The notes under the pieces: model-generated
Seen by the model: the letters and a program-made list of their open reading frames with translations, nothing else
The model's database searches: none
Told to the model about the DNA's origin: nothing
Made by a program: the position numbers and the translations under genes
DNA from: Desulfuromonadaceae bacterium
GTDB taxonomy: Bacteria > Desulfobacterota > Desulfuromonadia > Geobacterales > Pseudopelobacteraceae
NCBI GenBank assembly: GCA_028687585.1
Contig: JAQTZV010000003.1
Location: forward strand, 225,001-289,000
Length of the DNA: 64,000 nucleotides
Direction: 5' to 3'
Part shown: positions 51,483-63,873 of the stretch, piece by piece
How the letters are laid out: every line of letters starts with the position of its first letter
How positions within the stretch are numbered: the stretch's first letter is position 1

Positions 51483-54400
51483 TTATGCTGCCTCTAAATC
51501 CACCTCAGCAGTGTCATTACTTCTTGCTTCTTTATCATCAGCATCTTTCGGTGCAAGAGATTCCGTAACCAGGCGTAAATTACGGTAGTGGGCTATGCCG
51601 GTTCCTGCAGGAATCAGGCGACCCATGATAACATTCTCTTTAAGTCCACGTAGATAATCGATCTTTCCTTCAATTGCAGCTTGAGTCAATACCTTCGTTG
51701 TTTCCTGGAAGGATGCAGCTGAAATGAATGATTCAGTCGATAACGATGCTTTTGTGATTCCGAGCAGTAACGGCTCTGCTACAGCAGGGCGCTTTCCGTC
51801 ACGGAACGCCTTTTCGTTTTCCTGTTCGAAAACATACCGTTCAATCTGATCATCAATCAGAAGATTGGTGTCACCGGTATCTTTAATACGCACTCGTCGC
51901 AGCATCTGACGAACAATAACCTCAATATGCTTGTCATTGATCTTAACACCCTGTAGACGGTAAACTTCCTGAACTTCATCTACCAGATATTTGGCAAGTT
52001 CTTTAACTCCAAGAACCCGTAAAATATCATGTGGATTTGATGATCCATCCATAAGCGGTTCACCGGCACGGACGTGGTCGCCCTCGTGAACGCTGATATG
52101 CTTGCCTTTCGGAATCAAATACTCCTTTGGCTCGCCCAATTCCGGTGTAACAATAACTTTACGTTTGCCTTTGGCATCTTTGCCGTATGTTATACGGCCA
52201 TCAATTTCGGTAATAACGGCAAAGTCTTTCGGTTTACGTGCCTCAAAAAGTTCTGCAACGCGCGGCAAACCACCGGTAATATCCTTTGTCTTTGTTGTTT
52301 CGCGCGGAATCTTGGCAATAATGTCGCCTGCGCTGATAACAGTGTCATCAGTAACCGAAATGTTTGCCCCGGCCGGCAGGAAGTAACGACCGATAGTTCC
52401 GCCGCCTTCTCCTGTTGCATCTTTAATCGCTATTCTCGGACGCTTGTCAGTGTCTTTAGTCTCAATGATAACCTTGCGGGAAAGCCCGGTTACGTCATCA
52501 AGCTGCTCCTCCATCGTCACGCCTTCCAAGATGTCGGCAAATTTAACCCGGCCGGCAACTTCAGTAAGAATCGGCATGGTGTAGGGGTCCCATTCTGCAA
52601 GTGTATCACCCTGTTTAACTGCACCTCCCGGTGCAATCTTGATTTTTGCGCCGTATACGACGGTATATTTCTCCCGTTCGCGACCGGTCTCGTCAACAAC
52701 GGATATCTCACCGTTGCGGTTCATAACAATGTGGTGACCCTCATTGTTGATAACAGTATTTACATTTATGTAGTTGATCACACCTTCCGCGCGGGCTTCA
52801 AGTGAAGTCTGCTCAGCATGACGGGAAGCTGTACCGCCGATGTGGAAGGTACGCATTGTCAACTGTGTTCCCGGCTCACCAATTGACTGAGCAGCGATGA
52901 CGCCGACAGCTTCACCCATATTGACACTATGACCACGAGCAAGGTCACGTCCATAGCACTTGGCACAAATGCCGCGTTTACTTTGGCAGGTAAGAACAGA
53001 TCTGATTTTAACTTTCTCAATGCCGGCATCTTCTACACGTTTAACCAGATACTCATCAATTTCCTGATTCATTTCAATCAGTATTTCATCTGTTAATGGG
53101 TCGTGGATATCATCAAGTGCTACACGTCCAAGGATACGGTCACCGATCGGTTCGATTATTTCGCCTCCCTCAGTTAAAGAAGAAACAATCAGGCCGTCCA
53201 ATGTACCGCAATCAGTTTCAGTAATGATTGCATCTTGAGCTACATCAACCAGTCGACGGGTAAGGTAACCGGAGTTAGCTGTTTTAAGAGCCGTATCCGC
53301 GAGGCCTTTACGAGCGCCGTGTGTTGAGATGAAGTACTGAAGGACTGTCAAGCCTTCACGGAAATTTGCCGTAATCGGTGTTTCAATAATTTCACCGGAA
53401 GGCTTGGCCATCAAACCACGCATACCGGCAAGCTGACGAATCTGCTGTGCAGAGCCACGGGCGCCGGAATCAGCCATCATATGGATGGCGTTGAATGATG
53501 ATGTTTCGACTTTGCTGCCGTCACGCGCAGTGACAATTTCTTTTGAAAGATTGTCAAGCATCTCGGTTGCGATCTCTTCTGTTGCTTTTGCCCAGATGTC
53601 GATAACTTTGTTGTAACGCTCACCATCGGTGATAAGACCTTCAGTATACTGATTCTGGATTTCGGTGACCTCTTCGTGAGCCTTCTCGATGATTGCCGGT
53701 TTTCCTTCCGGAATAACCATGTCATCCAGACAGATGGAGATGCCGGCCAGATTAGCATACTTGAAGCCGATTTCTTTGAGGCGGTCTGCCAAAAGTACTG
53801 TTTCCTTGCTGTCTGAAAGCCGGTAGCAAGTGTCAACCAGACTTGACAGCTCTTTCTTCGTCATAACCTTGTTAATTGTTGAAAAAGGAACAGCAGCGGG
53901 AAGAACGTCACGCAAAAGTATGCGACCCGGTGTGGTATCAACCAACTGGGCCTTCTCATCGGTAGCCAGGTTCTTCATACGGACTTTAATCAGAGCCTGC
54001 ATATCGACTTCACCCGCGTCAAACGCAATCCGTACCTCCTCGGGTGATGAGAAACAACCGGAAACATTTTCACCAGACATGAGTTCTTTTTCAGTCGGTC
54101 GGTAATATTCGCCTTTCACATTGATCCTGTCACGGGTCATGTAGTATGCCCCGAGAACCATATCCTGGGATGGTACGATGATCGGTTTACCATTCGCAGG
54201 TGAGAGAATATTGTTCGTTGACATCATCAGTACACGTGCTTCTACCTGACTTTCAATCGAGAGTGGCAGATGGACGGCCATCTGGTCACCGTCAAAGTCG
54301 GCGTTGAACGCGGTACATACAAGCGGATGCAGCTGAATTGCCTTGCCTTCAATCAGCACAGGTTCAAAAGCTTGAATCCCGAGTCGGTGAAGCGTCGGGG

Positions 54401-55679
54401 CACGGTTGAGCATTACCGGATGTTCTTTTATGACCTCTTCAAGAACATCCCAAACTTCTGGACGTTCTTTTTCTACCATTTTCTTGGCGCTTTTGATGGT
54501 GGTAACCAAGCCGCGCTCTTCAAGCTTGTTGTAGATAAACGGTTTGAACAGTTCCAGTGCCATTTTCTTAGGGAGACCGCACTGATGCAGTTTAAGCTCC
54601 GGGCCGACAACGATAACGGAACGACCGGAGTAGTCAACACGTTTACCGAGCAGGTTCTGTCGGAACCGACCTGACTTTCCTTTGAGCATATCGGAAAGGG
54701 ATTTCAGCGGACGTTTGTTCGGGCCGGCAATTGCGCGACCGCGACGGCCGTTGTCAAAGAGTGCATCAACGGCTTCCTGAAGCATACGTTTCTCGTTACG
54801 GATGATGACTTCAGGTGCCTGCAGCTCACACAGACGCTTTAAACGATTATTGCGGTTAATAACGCGACGATACAGATCGTTCAGATCTGATGTTGCAAAA
54901 CGGCCGCCATCAAGTGGTACCAGAGGACGTAACTCCGGAGGGAGAACGGGAATGCATTCAAGAATCATCCATTCCGGCTTATTGCCGGAGTGGCGGAATG
55001 CTTCCACAATCTTGAGACGCTTTGCGGTCTTTTTACGTTTTGCTTCACTGGTTGATTCGACCATTTCCGTCCGGAGAGAGACGGCGAGATCCTCAAGTTT
55101 AAGAGCTCGCAGGCACTCACGGATCGCTTCCGCACCCATGCCGCCGGAAAATGCATCAGAACCGTATTCCTGCTGCTTCTGAATATATTTGTCTTCTGAC
55201 ATTACTTCACAAAACTGCAGTGGTGTGTTCTTTGGATCACTGATAACGAACCCTTCAAAGTAGAGAACTTTTTCCAGGTCTTTAAGAGTTATATCCAGCA
55301 GGTTGCCGATACGTGACGGTAACGATTTTAAAAACCAGATATGGGCAACCGGAGTAGCCAGGTCGATGTGACCCAGACGTTCACGACGAACTTTAGAAGG
55401 AATGACTTCAACGCCGCATTTTTCACAAATAATGCCTCGATGCTTCATTCGTTTGTACTTGCCGCAGTTACACTCGTAATCTTTCGTAGGGCCGAATATT
55501 TTGGCACAGAAAAGACCATCACGCTCAGGTTTGAACGTACGATAGTTAATCGTTTCCGGTTTTTTTACTTCACCATGAGAACGTTCCCGAATTTTATCGG
55601 GAGATGAAATTGAAATGCGTATAGCTGAAAAGTGGAGTGGATCTTTTGGTTTATCAAAAAAGCTGAAATAATCTTCCAC
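51483..55679 (-). CDS. rpoC: DNA-directed RNA polymerase subunit beta'
   Basis: A 1398-residue subunit. The N-terminal zinc site is [23 protein letters not shown] (Cys x4), the catalytic motif is [17 protein letters not shown] (three Asp hold Mg), and the second zinc site is ETDCGTLDG with [15 protein letters not shown]. The trigger loop region [20 protein letters not shown] is normal. It starts with GTG after GGAGGAGAGCATC, 63 bases after rpoB. Confidence 0.99.
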   Translation of the reverse strand: MEDYFSFFDKPKDPLHFSAIRISISSPDKIRERSHGEVKKPETINYRTFKPERDGLFCAKIFGPTKDYECNCGKYKRMKHRGIICEKCGVEVIPSKVRRERLGHIDLATPVAHIWFLKSLPSRIGNLLDITLKDLEKVLYFEGFVISDPKNTPLQFCEVMSEDKYIQKQQEYGSDAFSGGMGAEAIRECLRALKLEDLAVSLRTEMVESTSEAKRKKTAKRLKIVEAFRHSGNKPEWMILECIPVLPPELRPLVPLDGGRFATSDLNDLYRRVINRNNRLKRLCELQAPEVIIRNEKRMLQEAVDALFDNGRRGRAIAGPNKRPLKSLSDMLKGKSGRFRQNLLGKRVDYSGRSVIVVGPELKLHQCGLPKKMALELFKPFIYNKLEERGLVTTIKSAKKMVEKERPEVWDVLEEVIKEHPVMLNRAPTLHRLGIQAFEPVLIEGKAIQLHPLVCTAFNADFDGDQMAVHLPLSIESQVEARVLMMSTNNILSPANGKPIIVPSQDMVLGAYYMTRDRINVKGEYYRPTEKELMSGENVSGCFSSPEEVRIAFDAGEVDMQALIKVRMKNLATDEKAQLVDTTPGRILLRDVLPAAVPFSTINKVMTKKELSSLVDTCYRLSDSKETVLLADRLKEIGFKYANLAGISICLDDMVIPEGKPAIIEKAHEEVTEIQNQYTEGLITDGERYNKVIDIWAKATEEIATEMLDNLSKEIVTARDGSKVETSSFNAIHMMADSGARGSAQQIRQLAGMRGLMAKPSGEIIETPITANFREGLTVLQYFISTHGARKGLADTALKTANSGYLTRRLVDVAQDAIITETDCGTLDGLIVSSLTEGGEIIEPIGDRILGRVALDDIHDPLTDEILIEMNQEIDEYLVKRVEDAGIEKVKIRSVLTCQSKRGICAKCYGRDLARGHSVNMGEAVGVIAAQSIGEPGTQLTMRTFHIGGTASRHAEQTSLEARAEGVINYINVNTVINNEGHHIVMNRNGEISVVDETGREREKYTVVYGAKIKIAPGGAVKQGDTLAEWDPYTMPILTEVAGRVKFADILEGVTMEEQLDDVTGLSRKVIIETKDTDKRPRIAIKDATGEGGGTIGRYFLPAGANISVTDDTVISAGDIIAKIPRETTKTKDITGGLPRVAELFEARKPKDFAVITEIDGRITYGKDAKGKRKVIVTPELGEPKEYLIPKGKHISVHEGDHVRAGEPLMDGSSNPHDILRVLGVKELAKYLVDEVQEVYRLQGVKINDKHIEVIVRQMLRRVRIKDTGDTNLLIDDQIERYVFEQENEKAFRDGKRPAVAEPLLLGITKASLSTESFISAASFQETTKVLTQAAIEGKIDYLRGLKENVIMGRLIPAGTGIAHYRNLRLVTESLAPKDADDKEARSNDTAEVDLEAA

Positions 55680-55742
55680 GATGCTCTCCTCCGTTTGTCT
55701 GAAGCCGCATGTCTGATAATACAGACTCCGGCCAGGAAATCT

Positions 55743-58700
55743 TTATTGTTCTTCTTCGCCTTCGAGTAAATCAACATCCAGGCAGAGGGACTGAAGTTCC
55801 TTGATAAGGACGTTGAAAGACTCCGGTAAACCTGGCTCAAGGGTGTGTTTGCCCTTGACTATTGACTCATACATACGGGTTCGACCGGAAACATCATCCG
55901 ACTTGACGGTGAGGAATTCCTGAAGGGCGTGCGCCGCGCCGTAGGCTTCCATAGCCCACACTTCCATCTCTCCGAGTCGCTGGCCACCGAATTGTGCCTT
56001 ACCACCGAGCGGCTGCTGCGTCACAAGACTGTATGGTCCGATAGAACGGGCATGGATCTTGTCATCAACAAGATGATGGAGCTTTAGTACGTACATGACT
56101 CCGACCGTTACCTTATTCGCAAACTGGTCTCCGGTACGGCCGTCTCGCAGCCATACCTGACCTGATGAATGGAAATCTGCTTTGCCAAGCATTGCCTTGA
56201 TCTGTGCTTCACTTGCACCTTCGAAAACCGGTGAAGCCATTGCTACACCACGTTGCAGACGGCGGGCAACTTTAAGCAGTTCCGGACGGTCAAGGCCGTC
56301 TATAAAGGCACCTACTTCGTCGTCACCATATACATCTTTCAGGTAATTCTTCAGGTTTTCTTCAGATGTCTGCTTTTCAAGCATATCCTCAATTTTCCAG
56401 CCGATACCCTTTGCAGCCCATCCCAGATGCGTTTCCAGAATCTGGCCGACGTTCATACGTGATGGAACGCCGAGTGGATTCAGAACGATCTCAACCGGAC
56501 GTCCGTCTTCCATGTAGGGCATATCTTCTTCAGGCAGAATGCGGGAGACAACACCCTTATTTCCATGGCGACCGGCCATTTTATCGCCGACTTGTAATTT
56601 ACGTTTAATGGATATATAGATTTTGACCATTTTAATTACACCTGGTGGCAGGTCATCACCACGCTTCAGTTTTTGAATCTTATCTTCAAAAACATTGTGA
56701 ATCAGGTCTATCTGTCGGTTGAGCGTTTCCAGAATCTGATGAACCTTGTCGTCAGTTTCGTTATCGTCACTGACAGATATAGTACTCCAGACAGTACTTG
56801 CCAGGCCCTGCAGCGATTCTTCGGTAATCTGCTTCCCTTTGGCAAGAACAAGATTACCTTTGCTGTCTTCAAGTTTAACTGCCAAAGTTTTGCCTATCAA
56901 GAGACGCTTCAGTTTATTTATCGCCGAGTCGCGGATAATCCGGATTTCATCCTGCTCATCTTTGCGCAGTTTATCTTCTTCTGCTTTTTCGATCAATTCG
57001 GTTCGCGAATCTTTGTCATTGCCTTTGCGTGAGAAAATCTTTGCCCCGATGACTGTCCCTTCAACGCCTGGCGGAACGGTAAGTGATGTATCGCGTACGT
57101 CTCCCGCTTTTTCACCGAAAATAGCCCGTAACAATTTTTCTTCGGGAGAAAGTTGTGTTTCTCCTTTTGGAGTGATTTTACCGACGAGAATGTCTCCCGG
57201 TTTTACTTCTGCGCCAATGCGTATGATGCCGGATTCATCGAGATCCTTGAGAGTCTCTTCGCCAAGGTTCGGGATGTCGGAAGTGATTTCTTCTTTGCCA
57301 AGTTTTGTATCACGGGCTACACATTCAAATTCTTCAATATGAATGGAAGTATACCGGTCATCCTTGATAAGTTTTTCAGAGATGAGGATCGAGTCCTCGT
57401 AGTTGTAACCGCCCCACGGCATGAAAGCGACAACAATGTTCTGACCAAGGGCCAGTTCACCCATGTCGGTTGATGGGCCATCAGCAATAACGGCACCGCG
57501 CTTAACCTTATCGCCAACTTTGACAACAGGTTTATTATTGATGCAGGTGTTCTGGTTAGAGCGCGCAAACTTAATCAGGTTATAAATATCAACACCGGTA
57601 CCATTCTCATCAATTTCATTTTCGTCAATTTTAACAACAATGCGTGCAGCATCAACAGACTCAACTTCGCCATTGTGTTTTGCGATAACCGATACACCGG
57701 AGTCACGTGCAACAATGCGTTCCATTCCGGTTCCTACCAGTGGGGAATCGGCACGCAACAACGGCACAGCCTGACGCTGCATGTTAGATCCCATCAGAGC
57801 GCGGTTAGCATCATCGTTCTCAAGGAATGGAATCAAGGCTGCCGCAACGGATACGAGCTGAATTGGAGCAACGTCCATGAGAGCAATTTCGTCGCGATGA
57901 ACAAGTATAAACTCGCCGCTTTTACGAGCAGAGTTGTAATCGTTTATGAAGCGGCCGTCAGCGTCAATTTCAGCATTTGCCTGAGCTATCGCATGACCTT
58001 CTTCCTCAAGAGCGGAAAAGAAGCGAACTTCTTTTGTTACTTTACCTTCCTGAACGATGCGATAAGGCGTTTCAACAAAACCATGATCGTTAATTCGGGC
58101 GTATGTTGACAATGAGGCGATAAGGCCGATGTTCGGTCCCTCTGGCGTCTCAATCGGGCATACCCTGCCATAATGAGTCGGATGGACGTCACGAACCTCA
58201 AAACCGGCACGTTCACGCGTGAGACCGCCTGGTCCAAGAGCCGATAGACGGCGTTTATGAGTTACCTCAGAAAGCGGGTTGGTCTGATCCATAAACTGCG
58301 ACAATTGTGAGGAACCGAAGAATTCCTTCACGACAGCAGATACCGGTTTGGAGTTAATAAGGTCGTGCGGCATGAGGTTTTCAACCTCTTGCAGGCTCAT
58401 CCTCTCCTTGATTGCTCGCTCCATGCGGACAAGGCCGATACGGTACTGGTTTTCCAGCAGCTCACCAACGGCGCGAACGCGACGATTACCGAGGTGATCT
58501 ATATCATCTATGGTGCCACGCCCGTTTTTAAGTTCAATAAGATACCGGACTATTTCAAGTATATCATTCTTGACCGCAATTTTTATATCGGAGCTGAACA
58601 GGTCTTCAAAAACCATCCGGTTGCGACGGAGCGTTTCAATGATACGTCTATTTTCGTCAAAACCGCTCTGATCGATGGCTTCAGTCAGCTTAATAGTTGC

Positions 58701-60245
58701 TTTTGACAGTCCAAACGTTGCAAACAGCTCCTTTTGGAAAAAATCATTATCGCGAATAATATTGTTGAGTTCTTGTAGCAATTGATCCCGAAGTTTGTCA
58801 GATACCGACTGACCTGCTTCCATCTTTTTAAGTGCTTTTACAAGATCAGAAGGAAGTTTCATCATAATATATTCTGAAAACGAATCTTTTGAAGTTGTCA
58901 GTCTGGCCGCCAAAGAATCAAAACTAACAACATCTTCATTGCTTAACATACACGGAGCGTTTAATACCATGCAGTTCTGCCAGACTTTAAGGCCAAGCTT
59001 ATAATTCAACTTGAGTCGTCCAACTGCCGATAGATCGTATCTCTCCGGATTAAAAAACAGGTTATCAAAGAGTGCGAGTGAACTTTTAAGTGTTGGCGGA
59101 TCACCTGGACGGAGACGACGGTAAATTTCAATGAGACCTTCATCGCTTGTATTGATTTTATCAATCAACAAAGTGTCTCGAAAAGATGAGGTAATATGCA
59201 GATTGTCTATATACAAGGTTTTAAAGTTGTCGACGCCACGCGCCTTGATCTCATTAAAAAGATCAATCGTAATCTCGTTGTTACATTCAACGAGGATTTC
59301 ACCGGTCGTCGGGTCAACGATGTCAGAGGACGCATAGCGTCCTATAATGTCCTCAATTGTTGCTGGAACCGTCTTAATGCCGCGTTCCTGCATTTTTTTG
59401 ATAGATGATTTGGTGTATTTACGGTTTGCCTTGACAAGAACTTCTCCATTAGCTGGATCTGATATGTCAACCATAGTCTTTTGAAGTGTAAGAAGTTCAG
59501 GCTCAATACTTTTGGTAATAGCATCAGCGTCGATAAAGAACTCTTCGCTTTTGTAATAATAGTTAAGGAGCTGCTCAACAGAGTATCCCAATGCCTTGAG
59601 TAAAACGGTTGCCGGCATTTTTCTTCGACGGTCAATCCGGACATACAAAATGTCTTTGTGGTCAAACTCGAAGTCAAGCCAGGAACCGCGATATGGAATC
59701 ACACGGGCGGAGTAGAGTACCTTGCCGCTGGAGTGGGTCTTGCCTTTATCGTGGTCGAAGAATACACCGGGTGATCGATGTAACTGACTTACAATAACCC
59801 GCTCCGTGCCGTTGATGATAAACGTGCCGTTATCAGTCATAAGCGGAATTTCGCCAAAGTAAACCTCTTGCTCTTTTATATCCTTGATTGCTTTTACGCT
59901 TGAATCTTTTCCGGCATCCCAGATAACAAGACGTACTTTAACCTTCATGGGGGCCGCATAGGTCATGCCGCGCTGGTGGCACTCTTCAACATCGTATTTT
60001 GGTTTGTTAAGCGCATACGATACGTATTCGAGAGAGGCGCTTTCACTGAAATCTTTAATCGGAAAAACACTTCTGAATACGGCTTCAAGTCCGGTATTCA
60101 AACGTGATTCAGCCGACACTTCCTGCTGCAGAAAGCGGCGATAAGAATCTTTCTGAATGTCAATCAGATTAGGGATTTCGATTATGTTCTTTATCTTGGC
60201 GAAGTTTTTACGCAAGAGGTGATTATTGGCAATAGAATAAGCCAT
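55743..60245 (-). CDS. rpoB: DNA-directed RNA polymerase subunit beta, with an unusual internal insertion
   Basis: A 1500-residue subunit, about 130 longer than I expect for this group (about 1370). The surplus lies at about residues 419-560 (about 58568-58991), between [11 protein letters not shown] and [20 protein letters not shown], where most bacteria have only 20-30 residues. The rest is standard: the rifampicin cluster [20 protein letters not shown] and [20 protein letters not shown] has wild-type Asp, His and Ser, predicting sensitivity; the C-terminal [20 protein letters not shown] and [20 protein letters not shown] are complete. AAAGGAGAAGCC precedes the ATG. Confidence 0.98.
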   Translation of the reverse strand: MAYSIANNHLLRKNFAKIKNIIEIPNLIDIQKDSYRRFLQQEVSAESRLNTGLEAVFRSVFPIKDFSESASLEYVSYALNKPKYDVEECHQRGMTYAAPMKVKVRLVIWDAGKDSSVKAIKDIKEQEVYFGEIPLMTDNGTFIINGTERVIVSQLHRSPGVFFDHDKGKTHSSGKVLYSARVIPYRGSWLDFEFDHKDILYVRIDRRRKMPATVLLKALGYSVEQLLNYYYKSEEFFIDADAITKSIEPELLTLQKTMVDISDPANGEVLVKANRKYTKSSIKKMQERGIKTVPATIEDIIGRYASSDIVDPTTGEILVECNNEITIDLFNEIKARGVDNFKTLYIDNLHITSSFRDTLLIDKINTSDEGLIEIYRRLRPGDPPTLKSSLALFDNLFFNPERYDLSAVGRLKLNYKLGLKVWQNCMVLNAPCMLSNEDVVSFDSLAARLTTSKDSFSEYIMMKLPSDLVKALKKMEAGQSVSDKLRDQLLQELNNIIRDNDFFQKELFATFGLSKATIKLTEAIDQSGFDENRRIIETLRRNRMVFEDLFSSDIKIAVKNDILEIVRYLIELKNGRGTIDDIDHLGNRRVRAVGELLENQYRIGLVRMERAIKERMSLQEVENLMPHDLINSKPVSAVVKEFFGSSQLSQFMDQTNPLSEVTHKRRLSALGPGGLTRERAGFEVRDVHPTHYGRVCPIETPEGPNIGLIASLSTYARINDHGFVETPYRIVQEGKVTKEVRFFSALEEEGHAIAQANAEIDADGRFINDYNSARKSGEFILVHRDEIALMDVAPIQLVSVAAALIPFLENDDANRALMGSNMQRQAVPLLRADSPLVGTGMERIVARDSGVSVIAKHNGEVESVDAARIVVKIDENEIDENGTGVDIYNLIKFARSNQNTCINNKPVVKVGDKVKRGAVIADGPSTDMGELALGQNIVVAFMPWGGYNYEDSILISEKLIKDDRYTSIHIEEFECVARDTKLGKEEITSDIPNLGEETLKDLDESGIIRIGAEVKPGDILVGKITPKGETQLSPEEKLLRAIFGEKAGDVRDTSLTVPPGVEGTVIGAKIFSRKGNDKDSRTELIEKAEEDKLRKDEQDEIRIIRDSAINKLKRLLIGKTLAVKLEDSKGNLVLAKGKQITEESLQGLASTVWSTISVSDDNETDDKVHQILETLNRQIDLIHNVFEDKIQKLKRGDDLPPGVIKMVKIYISIKRKLQVGDKMAGRHGNKGVVSRILPEEDMPYMEDGRPVEIVLNPLGVPSRMNVGQILETHLGWAAKGIGWKIEDMLEKQTSEENLKNYLKDVYGDDEVGAFIDGLDRPELLKVARRLQRGVAMASPVFEGASEAQIKAMLGKADFHSSGQVWLRDGRTGDQFANKVTVGVMYVLKLHHLVDDKIHARSIGPYSLVTQQPLGGKAQFGGQRLGEMEVWAMEAYGAAHALQEFLTVKSDDVSGRTRMYESIVKGKHTLEPGLPESFNVLIKELQSLCLDVDLLEGEEEQ

Positions 60246-60343
60246 GGCTTCTCCTTTGGCGGGTATCGTAACTGGATCCAGATGTATATTGTAACGTACT
60301 GGAATATCAGAAGTAAGTAGTTAAAGCATGCCGAAACAGCACA

Positions 60344-60372
60344 AGCCAAGGCCGCACCGGGCGACCTTGGCT
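60344..60372 (-). promoter_or_regulatory. Hairpin in the rplL-rpoB gap (possible attenuator or processing site)
   Basis: AGCCAAGG and CCTTGGCT (8-bp arms, 13-base loop that can pair further) lie 25 bases past the rplL stop codon, inside a 152-base spacer before rpoB. No strong T-run follows. In E. coli this gap holds an attenuator and an RNase III site that lower rpoB relative to rplL; the same role is inferred. Confidence 0.6.
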
Positions 60373-60397
60373 CTCATAAAGAAAACAATTCTGTGTG

Positions 60398-60775
60398 CTA
60401 TTTGATAGCTGCTTCTGCGCCGGCTTCTACAAGCTGTTTGAGTGCCTCATCAGCTTCTGCTTTAGAAACACCGGATTTTACGGTGCCGGGTGCGCCGTCA
60501 ACGACATCTTTTGCCTCTTTCAAGCCGAGGCTTGTCAGTGCACGAACGACCTTGATTACGTTGATTTTGTTTGCACCAGCAGCTTTCAGAATTACGTCAA
60601 ACTCGGTCTGCTCTTCAGCCACTTCAGCAGCGGCAGCAGGACCGGCTGCAGCAACTGCAACAGGTGCTGCAGCAGATACGCCGAATTTCTCTTCGAGCTC
60701 TTTTACGAGCTCAGCAAGATCAAGAACAGTCATTTTTTCGATAAAGCTTATTACATCTTCTTTAGTGATAGCCAT
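60398..60775 (-). CDS. rplL: 50S ribosomal protein L7/L12
   Basis: A 125-residue stalk protein. N-terminal dimerisation helices ([40 protein letters not shown]), an Ala/Gly-rich hinge, and the factor-binding domain [40 protein letters not shown]. It recruits translational GTPases to the ribosome. GGAGGATTTACCCA precedes the ATG. Confidence 0.99.
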   Translation of the reverse strand: MAITKEDVISFIEKMTVLDLAELVKELEEKFGVSAAAPVAVAAAGPAAAAEVAEEQTEFDVILKAAGANKINVIKVVRALTSLGLKEAKDVVDGAPGTVKSGVSKAEADEALKQLVEAGAEAAIK

Positions 60776-60828
60776 TGGGTAAATCCTCCGAATAATAATT
60801 TGTATAAGTATGTTTATTTAACTACGTG

Positions 60829-61353
60829 TCAGTGTGCCGATTTTTGAACTCGAATAGCGTCGAGTACGCGTACAAGTGAGCCTGGCAGCGCGGCAAGTAC
60901 ACCAACAAAGTTGGTTGCGGGTGCCTGCATGGATCCGAGCATCTTGGCGATGAGAACCTCACGCGAGGGCAGGTCTGCCAATGCCTGAATCTGCTTTACG
61001 TCAAGCAGTTTACCGCTGAGTACGGCAGCTTTAAGTACGAATTTACCCTGCGGGTCTTTTGCGAACTTATTCAGCACTTTTGCTGCGCTGGCCGGATCGT
61101 CATAGCTGATTGCTACAGCGGTTGGGCCGGCAAGAAACGGGCTGATACATTCTACATCAGTGCCTTTTGCAGCAAGGTCAAACAAAGTATTCTTAAATAC
61201 TTTGTACTCAACTGACGCGGCACGAAGCTCATTCCTGAGCGTGGTTGCCTGCCCCACGTTCATTCCACGAAAATCTGCGAGAAAAACAGCTTTAGCGCGT
61301 GTCAGTCGCTCATGCATCTCGATGACGAGTTCTTGTTTGTTGTTTTTGTTCAA
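60829..61353 (-). CDS. rplJ: 50S ribosomal protein L10
   Basis: A 174-residue stalk base protein: [36 protein letters not shown], and a C-terminal helix for L7/L12 dimers ([15 protein letters not shown]). It starts at TTG 61353 after GGAGGATGTCGC; the ATG in that string is out of frame. Expression is probably autoregulated through the leader at 61395-61496. Confidence 0.97.
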   Translation of the reverse strand: MNKNNKQELVIEMHERLTRAKAVFLADFRGMNVGQATTLRNELRAASVEYKVFKNTLFDLAAKGTDVECISPFLAGPTAVAISYDDPASAAKVLNKFAKDPQGKFVLKAAVLSGKLLDVKQIQALADLPSREVLIAKMLGSMQAPATNFVGVLAALPGSLVRVLDAIRVQKSAH

Positions 61354-61394
61354 GCGACATCCTCCTTTCTTTTGGTATATGAGGCTGAGCCCCG

Positions 61395-61496
61395 GCCAAA
61401 GTCAGGAACGCAAGCAAATTGCGGTACCCAAAAGTCTCGGCAGGTCCCTTTTGAGGATTAAGCGCTGAAAACGCGCCTGCTGTCTTTGACTTTGGC
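61395..61496 (-). promoter_or_regulatory. Ribosomal protein L10 leader
   Basis: The minus-strand RNA between rplA and rplJ has closing arms GCCAAAGTCA (61487-61496) and TGACTTTGGC (61395-61404), an internal CAGCAGGCGCG hairpin, and the conserved CCTGCCGAGACT near the rplJ end. This is the known L10 leader that binds L10-L12 to repress rplJL translation. Confidence 0.85.
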
Positions 61497-61508
61497 TAAC
61501 TGTATTGA

Positions 61509-62210
61509 TTATATCTGTGCCGTTACATCGCTGATATCAAGATTGATGCCGGCTCCCATTGTCGAAGAGAGAGAAATCTTTTTGATATATGTGCCTTTTG
61601 CAGCTGACGGCTTTGCTTTGATAAGTGCTTCCACAAGTGCGAGTAAGTTTCCTTTGAGCATGTTCGCATCGAAAGAAACCTTGCCAACGGGAGCATGAAT
61701 TATTCCGGCCTTTTCTACGCGGAATTCAACTTTACCGGCCTTCGACTCCTTTACTGCCTTGCCAACTTCAAAGGTCACGGTGCCAACTTTCGGGTTCGGC
61801 ATAAGACCGCGTGGTCCGAGAAGTTTACCAATCTTGCCAACAACGCCCATCATATCCGGTGTTGCAATTGCTGTATCGAAACCGAACCATCCGGCCTGAA
61901 TTTTAGCAACAAGGTCATCGCCCCCGACAAAATCGGCACCAGCGTCAAGTGCTTCCTTCTCTTTCTCCCCTTTTGCAAAAACGAGAACACGAACGTCTTT
62001 GCCAAGACCGTTAGGAAGAACAACGGCTCCGCGAACCATCTGGTCTGCATGACGTGGATCAACACCAAGCTTAACGGCAACATCGACAGTCTCATCAAAT
62101 TTTGCATAAGCGGTCTGTTTTACAACGTCAAGAGCAGTCCCAAGTTGATAAACCTTGTTTCTGTCAATTTTTGACATTGCTTCAGAATGTTTCTTTGCGC
62201 TTTTTGACAT
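61509..62210 (-). CDS. rplA: 50S ribosomal protein L1
   Basis: A 233-residue protein of the L1 stalk: [40 protein letters not shown] and [20 protein letters not shown]. Standard length. The ATG follows AGAGAGGTTGTATC, 44 bases after rplK. Confidence 0.99.
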   Translation of the reverse strand: MSKSAKKHSEAMSKIDRNKVYQLGTALDVVKQTAYAKFDETVDVAVKLGVDPRHADQMVRGAVVLPNGLGKDVRVLVFAKGEKEKEALDAGADFVGGDDLVAKIQAGWFGFDTAIATPDMMGVVGKIGKLLGPRGLMPNPKVGTVTFEVGKAVKESKAGKVEFRVEKAGIIHAPVGKVSFDANMLKGNLLALVEALIKAKPSAAKGTYIKKISLSSTMGAGINLDISDVTAQI

Positions 62211-62254
62211 GATACAACCTCTCTAGGGATCTTGATTAATAGATAGCGTGCTGC

Positions 62255-62677
62255 TTAGACAATATCAACGCCCATAGATCGGGCAGTGCCTTCTATTGTC
62301 CTCATGGCTGCTTCAAGTGAAGCAGCATTGAGATCAGGCATTTTCTTTTTTGCGATTTCTTCAACTTGCGCTTTGGTAAGTTTCCCTACTTTAGTCTTGT
62401 TAGGAACAGCAGATCCGCTTTTAAGATCAAGAGCTTTTTTAATCAAAACCGGAGCTGGCGGTGTTTTTGTGATGAACGTGAATGACCTGTCAGCGTACAC
62501 AGTAATGACAACCGGAGTAATAGTGCCCTCATCGCCCTGTGTTTTTGCATTAAATGCCTTACAGAACTCCATGATGTTGACACCATGTTGACCCAATGCA
62601 GGTCCGATTGGAGGAGAAGGATTTGCTTTGCCCGCTGGTACCTGTAATTTGATATAACCGGTTATTTTCTTTGCCAT
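62255..62677 (-). CDS. rplK: 50S ribosomal protein L11
   Basis: A 140-residue protein: [60 protein letters not shown] and [18 protein letters not shown]. It forms the GTPase-associated centre with 23S rRNA. AAAGGAGCACATTT precedes the ATG; 63 bases from nusG. Confidence 0.99.
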   Translation of the reverse strand: MAKKITGYIKLQVPAGKANPSPPIGPALGQHGVNIMEFCKAFNAKTQGDEGTITPVVITVYADRSFTFITKTPPAPVLIKKALDLKSGSAVPNKTKVGKLTKAQVEEIAKKKMPDLNAASLEAAMRTIEGTARSMGVDIV

Positions 62678-62740
62678 AAATGTGCTCCTTTATATACTAC
62701 TGTATGCCTGCCATTCTTAAGCGAATGACTGAATGAGTAA

Positions 62741-63268
62741 TTAGTTTTTTTCGACTTGCATGAATTCAAGTTCGACAGGGGTGGCACGACCAAAAATTGT
62801 TACCGTTACACGCAGCTTACCCTTGTCAGGCTTAACATCTTCAACCACTCCGGAAAAATTAAGGAATGGACCGTCAATAACACGCACCGTTTCACCAACT
62901 TCAAATAACACTTTCGGACGGGGTTTTTCAGCACCCTCTTCCATGCGGCGAGTAATTTTATTAACTTCTTCATCAGAAATAGGAAAGGGGGTGTTGCCAC
63001 CAACAAAACCGGTAACCTTTGCGGTCTCTTTTACAAGGTGCCATGTCTCATCGGTTAACTCCATTCTGACAAGAATATATCCAGGGAAAAATTTTCGTGA
63101 GGAGGTTTTTTTCTCACCTTTTTTTAGCTCAACTACCGTCTCGCATGGGATAAGAATTTCTTCAAAACAACTTTCCATGCCCTCATTCTTAATGGATTCA
63201 AGCAGATTAAGACGGACTTTATTTTCAAAACTTGAATATGTATGTACACCATACCATTTCATGGACAT
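62741..63268 (-). CDS. nusG: Transcription termination/antitermination protein NusG
   Basis: A 175-residue protein: NGN domain ([45 protein letters not shown]) and a KOW domain ([20 protein letters not shown]). It bridges RNA polymerase to Rho or the ribosome. The start at 63268 follows AAAGGGATCCATCTA. Thirteen bases after secE. Confidence 0.98.
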   Translation of the reverse strand: MSMKWYGVHTYSSFENKVRLNLLESIKNEGMESCFEEILIPCETVVELKKGEKKTSSRKFFPGYILVRMELTDETWHLVKETAKVTGFVGGNTPFPISDEEVNKITRRMEEGAEKPRPKVLFEVGETVRVIDGPFLNFSGVVEDVKPDKGKLRVTVTIFGRATPVELEFMQVEKN

Positions 63269-63281
63269 TAGATGGATCCCT

Positions 63282-63464
63282 TTATCCTAGTATCAAACGC
63301 AACAACTTGGCCAGAACAAGATCGCATGCACCAAGATAAAATGAAATCAGCATGACTATAACGATGACTACACCAGTTGTTGCCATTGTCTCTTTGCGTG
63401 AAGGCCACGTGACCTTTTCAAGTTCAAGCTTTACTGATTCAAAAAAAGCAGTGACTTTTTGCAC
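63282..63464 (-). CDS. secE: Preprotein translocase subunit SecE
   Basis: A 60-residue single-span membrane protein: amphipathic helix [20 protein letters not shown] and TM segment [20 protein letters not shown]. It clamps SecY in the SecYEG channel. The start is GTG 63464 with GGAG upstream. Confidence 0.96.
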   Translation of the reverse strand: MQKVTAFFESVKLELEKVTWPSRKETMATTGVVIVIVMLISFYLGACDLVLAKLLRLILG

Positions 63465-63547
63465 ACTATGCTCCTGACCGTTAATTAAAACGCTTCCATA
63501 TTATGCTGAAAGCTGAAAAGCAACTACACAAGGAAAACGACAGCTTT

Positions 63548-63624
63548 TGGCAGGCCAGGAGGGATTCGAACCCCCAACATCCGGTTTTGGAGACCGGCGC
63601 TCTACCAGTTAGAGCTACTGGCCT
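63548..63624 (-). tRNA. tRNA-Trp (CCA)
   Basis: On the minus strand AGGCCAG pairs with CTGGCCT, followed by G73 and an encoded CCA (63548-63550). The anticodon arm is CCGGT-CTCCAAA-ACCGG, giving anticodon CCA (Trp). The T-arm is GGGGG-TTCGAAT-CCCTC. The 77-base gene lies between rpmG and secE, the usual Geobacter place. Confidence 0.96.
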
Positions 63625-63649
63625 GTATCCGTGCAACAAACGGTTCGGG

Positions 63650-63799
63650 CTACTTTGTTTCCTTGTGAGGAGTATGCTTGCGACAGAAACGACAAAACTT
63701 GCTGAACTCAAGTTTTCCTGGGGTTGTTCTTTTGTTTTTTGTTGTCGTGTAGTTTCTTTGTTTGCACTCTGTGCAACCAAGCGTAATTATATCTCTCAT
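63650..63799 (-). CDS. rpmG: 50S ribosomal protein L33
   Basis: A 49-residue zinc-type L33: [40 protein letters not shown]. Four cysteines in two CxxC pairs mark the zinc-binding form. The ATG at 63799 follows AAAGGAAGCACATTT; a longer frame to 63847 is not needed. Confidence 0.97.
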   Translation of the reverse strand: MRDIITLGCTECKQRNYTTTKNKRTTPGKLEFSKFCRFCRKHTPHKETK

Positions 63800-63873
63800 A
63801 AATGTGCTTCCTTTTGTATGAAATCTGTAGGACACGACTCCTGTCATGCCGACATGCCATCATGTATAGTTAT

